Made by a program: the position numbers and the translations under genes. 64,000 bases of DNA from Acinetobacter lwoffii. Its GTDB lineage: Bacteria; Pseudomonadota; Gammaproteobacteria; Pseudomonadales; Moraxellaceae. The DNA lies in the NCBI RefSeq assembly GCF_002321025.1, contig NZ_DCLL01000040.1:1-64000 (forward strand), in the 5' to 3' direction. The notes under the pieces were generated by a model. That model saw nothing but the letters and a program-made list of their open reading frames with translations, made no database searches and was not told the DNA's origin. Below, piece by piece: positions 34,871-43,492 of this stretch; the first letter of the stretch is position 1; each line of letters opens with the position of its first letter.

Positions 34871-36597
34871 AAATCATGATTTCTGCTTTCATTCATGTGC
34901 TGATCGATAAAGTTTTCGATCATCTCTTCTTCCTGATCATTGAGTAATTCATAATCAAAACGGATGAAACTCTGCGTAATCAGTTGTGCTTTGGTCAGAT
35001 AGATTTTGATTTCTTCCTGACCGAGACGTAAATGAATGGTTTGTTTTTCCCTAAACATCTGTGAACCAGAGACAATCAGGCTGGTCGAGACCTGATCCAG
35101 TTGCGTCATTTTCACCAACAGGGCAGGCTGATAGTTGACATGATGACGTTCGGTACGGGTATAAGCTGCACAAGGAAAGAGCTCTTGTGCCAGAATTTCC
35201 AGTCCGATTTCCAGGCTCTTGTCAGTGGACTGCTTGATCCAGCGAATCACACCGCCACGCCACTGGCTCTGGGTTTTTTCCTGAACCAGAATAAATTCAC
35301 CAGTTTTTAAATTGGCAGGTGTAATACCAGTCCATTTAATCCGGTAACCATTGACACTAATATCCAGAACTTCAGCGCTATGAATCTGTTTCGTTTCGCG
35401 ATCGAGCGCCTTGATACTGCTAAAGGCACTTGGAATCGTATTTTCCATCGAGCTGACAAAACTGCTTTCGCTCTGGAAATTATAATTGGCATCGAGTTCC
35501 AGGGTTTCATTGAAGTTTTTACCTTTAGACAGGTAAAAATGCGCCACGCTCAAGCCAAAGCAGATATTGATCTGTGCTGAATATTCATAACGTTCATGAC
35601 GACGCTCGACATTGTTCGAGAGCAGATTGTAGATATGAAAATGCAGTGCAGGGGTCAGGAACAGTTTTTCATTTCGCGACAGATACTGCGCATTTTTGCT
35701 TTGAGTACCCGTTAAATGATCCATCAGATTCTGTGTGGAAATATAGAAGCTCGGCTGAAACTGTGGCTCTTGATGGGAATTAAAGATCGGCGGATGATCT
35801 TTGCTGGCATCGACCACATAACGGGACAGCGTGGTTTCCTTCGGCAGGATCTGTACCAGTTTGGCCCAGTCAAAACTGCATAGATACAGGCCCTGAATTT
35901 CTGCAGGCCGGATCTGATGAGTATTGAAGATATCCAGTAAAATCAGCTGTGCATAGGCATGTGCAATGTTCTGGATCTCATGCTGGGTACCTAATACCTG
36001 ATTGATATTGCTTTGATAGAAATTATTGTCTATTGCACATTCAAGCAGTTGATGGGCAGCCAGCCATTGTCCCAGACCTGGCGTGCTATACAGCATATGC
36101 TGTTGATATAAAAGAAGTGTGAGTTGTTGCAGGGCATAATAAATCGATACCATCCGGGCAGTTTGAATGCTCTTCTTTTTGCCTAGAGAAAATAGCGAAA
36201 ACTTCTGATGGGTCAGCTGATGATTACAGCGTTTGACGATATCGATATAAATTTTGGCAAAATGACTGCGCAGCAGCATGGCCAGTTCAATGATCTGGTC
36301 ATTCCGGTCGGAAGTGATCAGGCCCTGATTGACGAAATGCTTTTCCAGACTGGTCAGTACATTTTCAAGGGTGGGATGCAAGACCTGAATCAGGTCAAAG
36401 CGCAGGGTTTCTGTACATTTCAGCTCGGAAACTTCCAATAAGGCATTAAACAGGGATTTGGATGAATTCCCCAGCTGTAGAATCGAAATTCCCGCAACCC
36501 ATTCCTGCAAAGCCTTGGCAGTGGTTGGGCAAAAGCTCAACTGCTCTCGTTTAAGTTCCGTCGGTGTCTGAAAAATGTCTGAAGTATGCGTGCTCAT
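34852..36597 (-). CDS. PilZ-like c-di-GMP effector candidate, partner of FimX-like gene
   Basis: 581-aa cytoplasmic protein. The first ~380 residues are helical with no recognised motif. The C-terminal part (about 400-580) contains RETKQIHSAEVLDISVNGYRIKW, which fits the PilZ pattern of an Arg segment followed by D-x-S-x-x-G, and then beta strands. Its 19-bp overlap with the FimX-like gene shows that the two are translated together, so it likely works in the same pilus or surface-motility pathway. The PilZ call is by motif only and no confirmed ligand site is claimed. Confidence 0.65.
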   Translation of the reverse strand: MSTHTSDIFQTPTELKREQLSFCPTTAKALQEWVAGISILQLGNSSKSLFNALLEVSELKCTETLRFDLIQVLHPTLENVLTSLEKHFVNQGLITSDRNDQIIELAMLLRSHFAKIYIDIVKRCNHQLTHQKFSLFSLGKKKSIQTARMVSIYYALQQLTLLLYQQHMLYSTPGLGQWLAAHQLLECAIDNNFYQSNINQVLGTQHEIQNIAHAYAQLILLDIFNTHQIRPAEIQGLYLCSFDWAKLVQILPKETTLSRYVVDASKDHPPIFNSHQEPQFQPSFYISTQNLMDHLTGTQSKNAQYLSRNEKLFLTPALHFHIYNLLSNNVERRHERYEYSAQINICFGLSVAHFYLSKGKNFNETLELDANYNFQSESSFVSSMENTIPSAFSSIKALDRETKQIHSAEVLDISVNGYRIKWTGITPANLKTGEFILVQEKTQSQWRGGVIRWIKQSTDKSLEIGLEILAQELFPCAAYTRTERHHVNYQPALLVKMTQLDQVSTSLIVSGSQMFREKQTIHLRLGQEEIKIYLTKAQLITQSFIRFDYELLNDQEEEMIENFIDQHMNESRNHDLWEALK

Positions 36598-36606
36598 CTT
36601 TATTAT

Positions 36607-37629
36607 TTAACTCAAAAATGTTGAAACCCCAAAAAGCGGTGTCTTATTCTTCTCGCCCGCTATTTCTCGAACCAGTTTAGGAACCAAATACCCCGGAAGG
36701 TTCGCTAAAACTTCTGTATAAATCTCATTAATATGGTCAGGCACCAAATCAAAATGATGCGCACCTTTTACTTTATCAAGTACATGTAAATAATAAGGCA
36801 TGACCCCGGCATCAAACAAGCGATAGCTTAAATCCACTAAAACCTGAGCAGAATCATTCACCCCGTTTAATAAGACCGCCTGATTCAGAACGGTGATCTG
36901 CTGTTGAACCAGTTGGTTTAAACGCTTGCAAGTGAAGTCATCCAGCTCCGATGCATGGTTTGAGTGTACCACCAGAATAATACGTAGCCTACTGTTTTTT
37001 AACATGCTAAGTAGCTCTTCGTCGACTCGGTTGGGGATCACAATAGGAACTCGTGAATGTATTCTTAAGAATTTGAGATGTGGTACTGATTCTAGTCGTT
37101 CAATCCAGGTTTTTAATTTTCGGTTCGATAAGGTCAGTGGATCACCGCCGCTCAGAATCACTTCATTAATATCGGGTTGGCTTTCCAGATATTGCTTGAT
37201 ATTTATCCAGTCTTCGTTTTTAGGCAGATTTTCCTGATAGGGGAAATGTCGGCGGAAACAATAACGGCAATGCACGGCACAGGCACCAGTCAAGGTCAAC
37301 AGGAAACGAGATTTATATTTGTGCAGTACGCCGGGTTGCTGATTGGCCTGTTCTTCGCCCAAGGGATCGGTAACAAATCCTGGATGTTCTTCCAGTTCAA
37401 GATGATGGGGCAGCACTTGTAAAAGCAATGGGTCTAAAGGGTTTCCGGTCTGCATTTTGCCCACAAAAGTACGTGGTACGCGCAGTTTAAACTGTTCAGA
37501 CGCCAAGATGGCACCTGAGAGCAGTTGCTCTGGTGCAAGTTGCAGTACTTCAAGCAGTTCGTGGGGATCAGTGATTAGGTCGCTGAGCTGTGATTGCCAG
37601 TTTTGTTCTTGATATAGATAGTTCGTCAT
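36607..37629 (-). CDS. epmB: EF-P (R)-beta-lysylation enzyme EpmB
   Basis: 340-aa radical SAM enzyme related to lysine 2,3-aminomutase. It makes (R)-beta-lysine that EpmA then attaches to elongation factor P. The 4Fe-4S cluster motif is CAVHCRYCFRRHFPY. ILSGGDPLT and RIHSRVPIVIP are the SAM-binding and PLP-domain blocks, and the PLP lysine is expected near the C-terminus (GYLVPKLVRE). It is divergent from efp, as in E. coli. Confidence 0.94.
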   Translation of the reverse strand: MTNYLYQEQNWQSQLSDLITDPHELLEVLQLAPEQLLSGAILASEQFKLRVPRTFVGKMQTGNPLDPLLLQVLPHHLELEEHPGFVTDPLGEEQANQQPGVLHKYKSRFLLTLTGACAVHCRYCFRRHFPYQENLPKNEDWINIKQYLESQPDINEVILSGGDPLTLSNRKLKTWIERLESVPHLKFLRIHSRVPIVIPNRVDEELLSMLKNSRLRIILVVHSNHASELDDFTCKRLNQLVQQQITVLNQAVLLNGVNDSAQVLVDLSYRLFDAGVMPYYLHVLDKVKGAHHFDLVPDHINEIYTEVLANLPGYLVPKLVREIAGEKNKTPLFGVSTFLS

Positions 37630-38011
37630 GCCGGAAGATTAACAATAATAAGTGAGAGGACAAAGCCTGATGGGCGCAGTTTAACAGTTTGTGCGGAAGC
37701 GCAATAATCCACTGCGCTATAAAATAAAGAGTGATTAAGCTATGCTGATCTTCGTGCTCGCCTGATGGTATTTTAACGTTGAGCAAGACATGAATAAACA
37801 AAGGATTTTCATGTCTGATTGTAACTTAAACAGCCTGAGTGGGTGAAAGCGGATTTTTTCATTGCGGCAAAGTGTATTGCTCATTTAGAATACGCAACAT
37901 CAAATGAATGTGCATGTGGCAACTCAATGTTCGTGTCAGACTTGCTAAATGACATCGCAACAGCCCATAGCATCAATAGATTAAAGTTAGTAAGTTTGGA
38001 GTGCGCCAGTC
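37630..38011. promoter_or_regulatory. Divergent epmB/efp control region
   Basis: About 380 bp between divergent genes. I see no convincing ORF: a 63-codon frame (37843-38034) overlaps the efp start and has no ribosome site or family look. Promoters for both genes must lie here, and a TATAAA-like element near 37719 could serve epmB. No riboswitch seen. Confidence 0.4.
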
Positions 38012-38581
38012 ATGGCCTATTATTCTACGAATGATTTCAAGTCAGGCCTTAAGGTTATGCTTGATGGCAACCCATGTTCAATCATGGAAAACGAATACGT
38101 AAAACCAGGTAAAGGCCAAGCTTTTAACCGCGTAAAATTACGTAACCTTAAATCAGGTAAAGTTCTGGAAAAAACTTTCAAATCAGGCGAGAACCTAGAA
38201 GCGGCTGATATCGTTGAAGTAGAAATGGAATACTTGTACAACGATGGCGAAATGTGGAACTTCATGGATCCTGTTACCTTTGAACAGATCGCAGCTGATA
38301 AAACAGCAATGAGCGATGCTGCAAAATGGTTAAAAGACGATTCAAATGAAAAATGTACCATCATGTTGTTCAATGGCGTGCCTTTAAACGTGACTCCACC
38401 GAACTTCGTAGTACTTAAAATCGTTGAAACTGATCCAGGTGTTCGTGGTGATACTTCTGGCGGTGGCGGTAAGCCAGCGAAACTTGAAACAGGTGCTGTG
38501 GTACGTGTTCCATTATTCGTACAGCAAGAAGAAAGCGTTCGTGTAGATACCCGTACTGGTGATTATTTAGAACGTGCATAA
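38012..38581 (+). CDS. efp: Elongation factor P
   Basis: 189-aa translation factor that relieves ribosome stalling at polyproline. The modified lysine is K34 in VKPGKGQAFNRVK, the standard EpmA/EpmB target, in agreement with epmB across the intergenic region. Three beta-barrel domains and the C-terminal TRTGDYLERA signature are intact. Confidence 0.97.
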   Translation: MAYYSTNDFKSGLKVMLDGNPCSIMENEYVKPGKGQAFNRVKLRNLKSGKVLEKTFKSGENLEAADIVEVEMEYLYNDGEMWNFMDPVTFEQIAADKTAMSDAAKWLKDDSNEKCTIMLFNGVPLNVTPPNFVVLKIVETDPGVRGDTSGGGGKPAKLETGAVVRVPLFVQQEESVRVDTRTGDYLERA

Positions 38582-38607
38582 TGGTTTGAAAATAGACTAT
38601 TATCGAG

Positions 38608-38636
38608 AGGGATGATTTAAATCATCCCTTTTTTTA
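38608..38636 (+). terminator. Terminator of efp
   Basis: Stem AGGGATGATTT / AAATCATCCCT with a following seven-T run. Confidence 0.88.
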
Positions 38637-38752
38637 TGCCAAAGTCTTAGAGGAAAAGCGAAAGAACAGGCGTAAAGTCGCAAGGGAAAACAGCAGTACC
38701 TCGAACAACAACAATCACGCTGATTTGTATGCATCACAATATGAGGGATTGA

Positions 38753-40852
38753 ATGGAAACTTTACAAAAGAAGTCGACGCTGACTTCGAAAATGATTTGG
38801 CTTTTGGTAGCCATTGTGGGTGCAGTCTCTTTCGGAGTTCTGGCACTGAGTCGGGGTGAGCATGTAAATGCAGTCTGGCTGGTACTTGCCGCCGCCTGTG
38901 TCTATAGCATTGCTTACCGTTTCTACAGTTTATTTATTGCCACCAAAGTATTTGAGCTGAATGAACGCCGTTTAACGCCTGCGCATCGTCTGGCCGATGG
39001 TCTGGACTATGTGCCGACCAATAAAAGCGTTCTATTTGGCCATCACTTTGCAGCGATTGCCGGTGCAGGTCCTTTAGTCGGTCCGATCCTGGCAGCGCAG
39101 ATGGGCTATTTACCTGGGACGATCTGGCTACTGGTCGGTGTGGTGCTTGCCGGTGCAGTCCAGGATTTTCTGGTACTGTTTATTTCCACCCGTCGTGACG
39201 GTCGATCACTCGGTGAGATGGCCAAGCAGGAACTCGGAACCTTTGCCGGTATTATCGTGATGCTCGGTGCCTTGGGCGTGATGATCATCATTCTGGCAGT
39301 ATTGGCGCTAGTCGTTGTTAAAGCACTGACTAACAGTCCATGGGGTGTATTCAGTATTGCAGCCACCATTCCGATTGCGATCTTTATGGGCATCTACATG
39401 CGTTTTATCCGCCCGGGTAAAATTGCTGAAGTCTCGATTATTGGTTTTGTCTTGATGATGCTGGGCATTATCTACGGTGAAAACATCGCACAACATCCAT
39501 ATTGGGGTCCGTTCTTTACGCTTTCTGGCACTGAACTCACTTGGGCACTGATCATTTATGGTTTCATTGCATCGGTACTGCCAGTCTGGCTATTGCTTGC
39601 TCCACGTGATTACTTATCCACCTTCCTGAAAATTGGTGTGATTGCCGGTCTGGCGATTGGTATTCTGTTTGCCATGCCTGAAATGAAACTGCCAGCAATT
39701 ACCAAATTCGTTGATGGTACTGGTCCTGTATTCGCAGGTTCTATGTTCCCATTCCTGTTTATTACCATTGCCTGTGGTGCGATTTCCGGTTTCCATGCTT
39801 TGGTGTCTTCAGGAACGACACCGAAACTGGTCAACAATGAACGCGATATCCGCATGATCGGTTACGGCGGTATGTTGATGGAATCTTTTGTGGCGATCAT
39901 GGCCTTGATCTGTGCTGCAATTCTGGATCCAGGAATTTACTTTGCCATTAACTCACCAGCCGCATTACTCGGTACTACAGCCGAAAGTGCAGCAGAAGCA
40001 GTACGAACCCTTGGTTTTGTGGTAACCCCTGAAGCCTTGACCTTACTGGCACAAGAAGTCGGTGAAAACTCGATTTTGTCACGTACTGGTGGTGCGCCTA
40101 CCTTTGCAATTGGTATGGCACATATCATCACTGAAATTTTCAACAGTCGTGAAATGATGGCATTCTGGTATCACTTTGCGATTCTGTTTGAAGCACTATT
40201 CATCCTGACTGCTGTAGATGCTGGTACCCGTGCCTGTCGCTTTATGGTTCAGGATACCGTGGGTATCGTGATTCCTGCGGTGAAACAGTCGCATAACTTC
40301 TTCGGAAACTTGTTGGGCACTGCGGTTGCAGTTGCAGGCTGGGGATTCTTCGTCTATCAGGGCGTAGTCGATCCACTTGGTGGGATTAACAGCTTATGGC
40401 CACTGTTTGGTATCGGTAACCAGATTCTGGCTGCGATGGCGCTCATTCTCGGTACCGTCATTCTATTCAAGATGAAAAAACAGAAATATGTCTGGGTGAC
40501 AATTATCCCGACAGTGTTCCTGTTCATCACTTCCATGACTGCGGGCTGGCAGAAGATTTTCCACGAAAATCCGAAGATTGGTTTCCTTGCACAAGCTGAC
40601 CGTTTCAACACTGCAATTGCCAATAATGAAATCCTGGCACCAGCGAAAACTGTGGCAGAAATGCAGACGGTAGCGATGTCAAACCAGATTAATGCTGCGC
40701 TCTGTGCCTTCTTTATGATTGTAGCCTTTGTCATGTTGTTTGCTGCAATTCGCGTGATTCGCCGTGCATTGGCAAATCCTGAGCCATCGGTGCATGAAGC
40801 AGAAGCGATTTATCGCGATCCTGAAGAGATTCAGCCAGCGAAAGGTCATTAA
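38753..40852 (+). CDS. cstA: Carbon starvation / peptide-pyruvate transporter CstA
   Basis: 699-aa membrane protein of the CstA family, implicated in peptide or pyruvate uptake. About 16-18 hydrophobic helices. Family blocks: FGHHFAAIAGAGPLVGPILAAQMGYLP near residues 84-110, SGFHALVSSGTTPKL, and DAGTRACRFMVQD. Only 10 bp separate it from the ybdD-type gene that normally follows cstA/btsT. E. coli CstA and BtsT (YjiY) are closely related, so a pyruvate role is possible. Confidence 0.93.
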   Translation: METLQKKSTLTSKMIWLLVAIVGAVSFGVLALSRGEHVNAVWLVLAAACVYSIAYRFYSLFIATKVFELNERRLTPAHRLADGLDYVPTNKSVLFGHHFAAIAGAGPLVGPILAAQMGYLPGTIWLLVGVVLAGAVQDFLVLFISTRRDGRSLGEMAKQELGTFAGIIVMLGALGVMIIILAVLALVVVKALTNSPWGVFSIAATIPIAIFMGIYMRFIRPGKIAEVSIIGFVLMMLGIIYGENIAQHPYWGPFFTLSGTELTWALIIYGFIASVLPVWLLLAPRDYLSTFLKIGVIAGLAIGILFAMPEMKLPAITKFVDGTGPVFAGSMFPFLFITIACGAISGFHALVSSGTTPKLVNNERDIRMIGYGGMLMESFVAIMALICAAILDPGIYFAINSPAALLGTTAESAAEAVRTLGFVVTPEALTLLAQEVGENSILSRTGGAPTFAIGMAHIITEIFNSREMMAFWYHFAILFEALFILTAVDAGTRACRFMVQDTVGIVIPAVKQSHNFFGNLLGTAVAVAGWGFFVYQGVVDPLGGINSLWPLFGIGNQILAAMALILGTVILFKMKKQKYVWVTIIPTVFLFITSMTAGWQKIFHENPKIGFLAQADRFNTAIANNEILAPAKTVAEMQTVAMSNQINAALCAFFMIVAFVMLFAAIRVIRRALANPEPSVHEAEAIYRDPEEIQPAKGH

Positions 40853-40862
40853 GGGGAATATT

Positions 40863-41165
40863 ATGAATCTGAAGTTTGCCAAAAGCGGGAAAACGATGAT
40901 TTATAAAATCATCAAAATGACCGTGATGTCACAAAAGGATTTAATCCTGAATCCGAAAAACTGGTCGCGGATTGCGACCTTGTGGCAACGTTTGCAGCAA
41001 AGTTTCCGTTTGATGGTCGGTGTGCCTGATTATCAAACCTATGTGGAGCATATGCGCAAGCATCATCCGGATCTGGAAGCGATGGACCCGAAAACATTTT
41101 ATCGTCACTGTGTGGATTCCCGTTATCCATCTGCGGGCGGTGATATGAAGAAGTGTCCGTGTTAA
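40863..41165 (+). CDS. YbdD/YjiX-family small protein
   Basis: 100-aa protein of the YbdD/YjiX (DUF466) family that accompanies CstA/BtsT transporters. The diagnostic block is YVEHMRKHHPDLEAMDPKTFYRHCVDSRY, followed by a Gly and Cys-rich end (GGDMKKCPC). It has an N-terminal extension of about 35 residues compared with the usual ~65-70 aa forms; an internal start is possible. I chose ATG 40863, which has AAGGGGA upstream. Confidence 0.88.
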   Translation: MNLKFAKSGKTMIYKIIKMTVMSQKDLILNPKNWSRIATLWQRLQQSFRLMVGVPDYQTYVEHMRKHHPDLEAMDPKTFYRHCVDSRYPSAGGDMKKCPC

Positions 41166-41180
41166 TCGTTAAGTAACAGC

Positions 41181-41205
41181 AAGCGCCTTTCTGGGCGCTT
41201 TTTTC
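41181..41205 (+). terminator. Terminator of cstA-ybdD
   Basis: Stem AAGCGCC / GGCGCTT with a TTTCTG loop and T-run. Confidence 0.85.
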
Positions 41206-41598
41206 TTGTTTAAAACTGCTAGGGAAATAGACGATCCGGTTAAATCTGATGTCATTGATTGAGCTAGCTGAGAAAAATTTTATAAAAATCCAGGAAATCG
41301 CTTAAGTCTCTATACCTTTTAAGTATGATTCTTTTCAAATAGATGGATGAGCTCAGATTGGTATTTTGAGATTTGAGCGAAAAGAAAAATGATCTCTATT
41401 TGTGTCGATCATTTTATTTGTTTTCTGCGCTTCTTACTTCTTTTCAACCTGATCATTTTGACTCTTCTATTATTTAAATCCTCGCCATTTTCTAATCAGT
41501 ATTTTTATTCAGTTACACAGACAGATGATTGATCTTTTGGGAAAATTTAAATTTCAGTGTATGTTAATCTTAGGCCATGTTTTATTAAGGAAATTATT
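41206..41598 (+). other. Intergenic region before the MoxR gene (~390 bp)
   Basis: AT-rich and without a credible ORF. It should hold the promoter of the MoxR-DUF58-TgpA cluster; TATGTTAAT near 41561 is a weak -10 candidate. No repeat or RNA structure recognised. Confidence 0.4.
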
Positions 41599-42561
41599 GT
41601 GATCTGGGGCATGAAACAAAAGGAAAATAACGACATTGCACACATCAATACTGTGCTTGAACAAAAAATTGCAAGTTATGCACCCAAGATCCAGCGTTTT
41701 TTTGAAGAGGTCAATGCCATCGTACTGGACAAGCAGGCCCAGACCAAGTTGGCGCTGTGCTGTCTGATTGCAGGTGGTCATGTTCTATTTGAGGATTTAC
41801 CGGGTCTGGGGAAAACCACATTGGCGAGTAGTCTGGCACATCTGGCAGGGTTGAAGTTCCAGCGGATTCAATTTACCAACGATATGCTGGCCAGCGATGT
41901 CATCGGCATTAATATGTTTAACCAGAAAGAACATCAGTTCGAGTTTAAACAAGGCCCGATTTTCACCCAGATTTTACTGGCAGATGAAATTAACCGTTGT
42001 AGCCCCAAAACCCAGAGTGCCTTACTCGAGGCCATGGAAGAGGGTTATGCCACCATTGATGGCGTACGCTATGCCTTGCCAAAACCATTCTGGGTGATTG
42101 CCACGCAAAACCCGCTGTTTCAAAGCGGCACTTATGCCTTGCCGGAATCGCAGCTGGATCGTTTTCTGATGCGTTTGTCTTTGGGTTATCCATCGCGTCA
42201 TGCCGAGAAGCTGTTATTACAGCAGGAATCCCGTTTTGCCCTAATTGCCAGTCTGGCGCATATTTTTACTGAAGATGAAATTCTGGATCTGCAAAGTCTG
42301 GCGCATCAGGTCTTTATGAGTGAAGCGATTCAGGAATATCTGCTCGATCTGGCGGAAGAAACCCGCAAGAACCGTCATGGCCTGTCCACCCGTGGTTTAT
42401 TGGCACTCAAGCGTGCAGCACAAGCACATGCGCTGATTCAGCAACGTGCCTTTGTCACAGCGGATGACGTACAGGCCGTATTTGTCGCGGTGACTTCGCA
42501 TCGTCTGGGGTTAAGTGAAGCTGAAACGTTTAATGTGATGCAACAGGTTGCGGTCAGCTAA
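41599..42561 (+). CDS. MoxR-family AAA+ ATPase
   Basis: About 320-aa ATPase of the MoxR/RavA class, thought to act as a chaperone in assembly of membrane or cell-surface complexes. Walker A GLGKTTLAS, Walker B ILLADEINR followed by SPKTQSALLEAMEEG, and sensor 1 VIATQNP are clear. I favour the GTG at 41599 because AAGGA lies 8 bp before it; ATG 41611 and a further upstream start at 41557 are alternatives. First gene of the MoxR-DUF58-transglutaminase set. Confidence 0.88.
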   Translation: MIWGMKQKENNDIAHINTVLEQKIASYAPKIQRFFEEVNAIVLDKQAQTKLALCCLIAGGHVLFEDLPGLGKTTLASSLAHLAGLKFQRIQFTNDMLASDVIGINMFNQKEHQFEFKQGPIFTQILLADEINRCSPKTQSALLEAMEEGYATIDGVRYALPKPFWVIATQNPLFQSGTYALPESQLDRFLMRLSLGYPSRHAEKLLLQQESRFALIASLAHIFTEDEILDLQSLAHQVFMSEAIQEYLLDLAEETRKNRHGLSTRGLLALKRAAQAHALIQQRAFVTADDVQAVFVAVTSHRLGLSEAETFNVMQQVAVS

Positions 42562-42573
42562 AGGAGTCCTCTC

Positions 42574-43479
42574 TTGGATAAAACCTGGCAAAAATGGCTG
42601 GCCAAGCGCTTTCAATTCTCACAGCAGAAACAGCTCTCGCAGAAAGATGTCTTGGTATTTATTTATCAGCAGGGCTATCTGTATCTGGTGTTGATCTTCA
42701 TCACCTTTGTGGCTGGGGTGAACTATGCCAATAACCTGATTTTAGGTTTCTGCTTTTTAATCAGTACGGTGCTGTGTATCAGTTTTTATCTGACGTTTAA
42801 ACAGTTGCATGACCTGAAAATTGAGTTGATCGCGGATGATGTCGGGCAGGTCGGTCATAGCGTGAATTTGCATCTTTATTTTCAACAACAGCAACTTCGC
42901 CCCCGTTATTTGTATATCAAAGCAGGGAATCAGCTAGCGAAAGTTTATCTGAATGCAGCAAAGCAGCAATTTATTCTGCCATTTTATGCAGAGCAACGTG
43001 GCAAGTTTGATTACCCGGTGATTCAGATTTATTCGGTTTATCCCTTCGGGTTAGTTCGGGCCTGGACCTATCTTTATCATCAGCATTCGGCCTGGGTCGC
43101 GCCTAAAGCTGAAGTTTTTAGCACAGAAAATAAATATCACTTTAACCGTTTTGAACCGGATATGGATGAGTTCCGTGAATTGCGCAATTACCAGTCAGGT
43201 GATTCCTTGCAGGCGGTGTCCTGGAAGCAGTTTGCGCGTGGACAAGGCCTGTATGTCAAAGTCTTTGAGCAATATGAGGATGAACACAGTATCGAGATTC
43301 ATTATGCACATATGCCGAGTCAGTCACATGAAGAAAAACTTGAATTTGTGATGGGTCTGGTCGAGCAGTGCGAGCAGCAGCAATGTGCGTATAGTCTGCA
43401 TTTGCCACAGGCCGAATTGCCTCAGGGCGCAGGTGAAGAACAACTGCGGAAAGCCAAACAATTGTTGGCGCAGGCCTAA
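42574..43479 (+). CDS. DUF58 membrane protein
   Basis: 301-aa protein with a pair of membrane helices (about 28-72) and a DUF58 domain. The family hallmark is FEPDMDEFRELRNYQSGDSLQAVSWKQFARG, close to the usual RxYxxGDxxRxIxWKxxAR pattern. It normally sits between a MoxR ATPase and a transglutaminase or BatA-type protein, as here. The start is TTG with AAGGAG 8 bp before it. Exact function unknown. Confidence 0.87.
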   Translation: MDKTWQKWLAKRFQFSQQKQLSQKDVLVFIYQQGYLYLVLIFITFVAGVNYANNLILGFCFLISTVLCISFYLTFKQLHDLKIELIADDVGQVGHSVNLHLYFQQQQLRPRYLYIKAGNQLAKVYLNAAKQQFILPFYAEQRGKFDYPVIQIYSVYPFGLVRAWTYLYHQHSAWVAPKAEVFSTENKYHFNRFEPDMDEFRELRNYQSGDSLQAVSWKQFARGQGLYVKVFEQYEDEHSIEIHYAHMPSQSHEEKLEFVMGLVEQCEQQQCAYSLHLPQAELPQGAGEEQLRKAKQLLAQA

Positions 43480-43492
43480 GGCGGGTAAATTC

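Noticed and set aside
37843..38034. 63-codon frame between epmB and efp (MKADFFIAAKC..)
   Set aside because: Overlaps the efp start in another frame, no ribosome site, no recognisable motif; control region is a better explanation.
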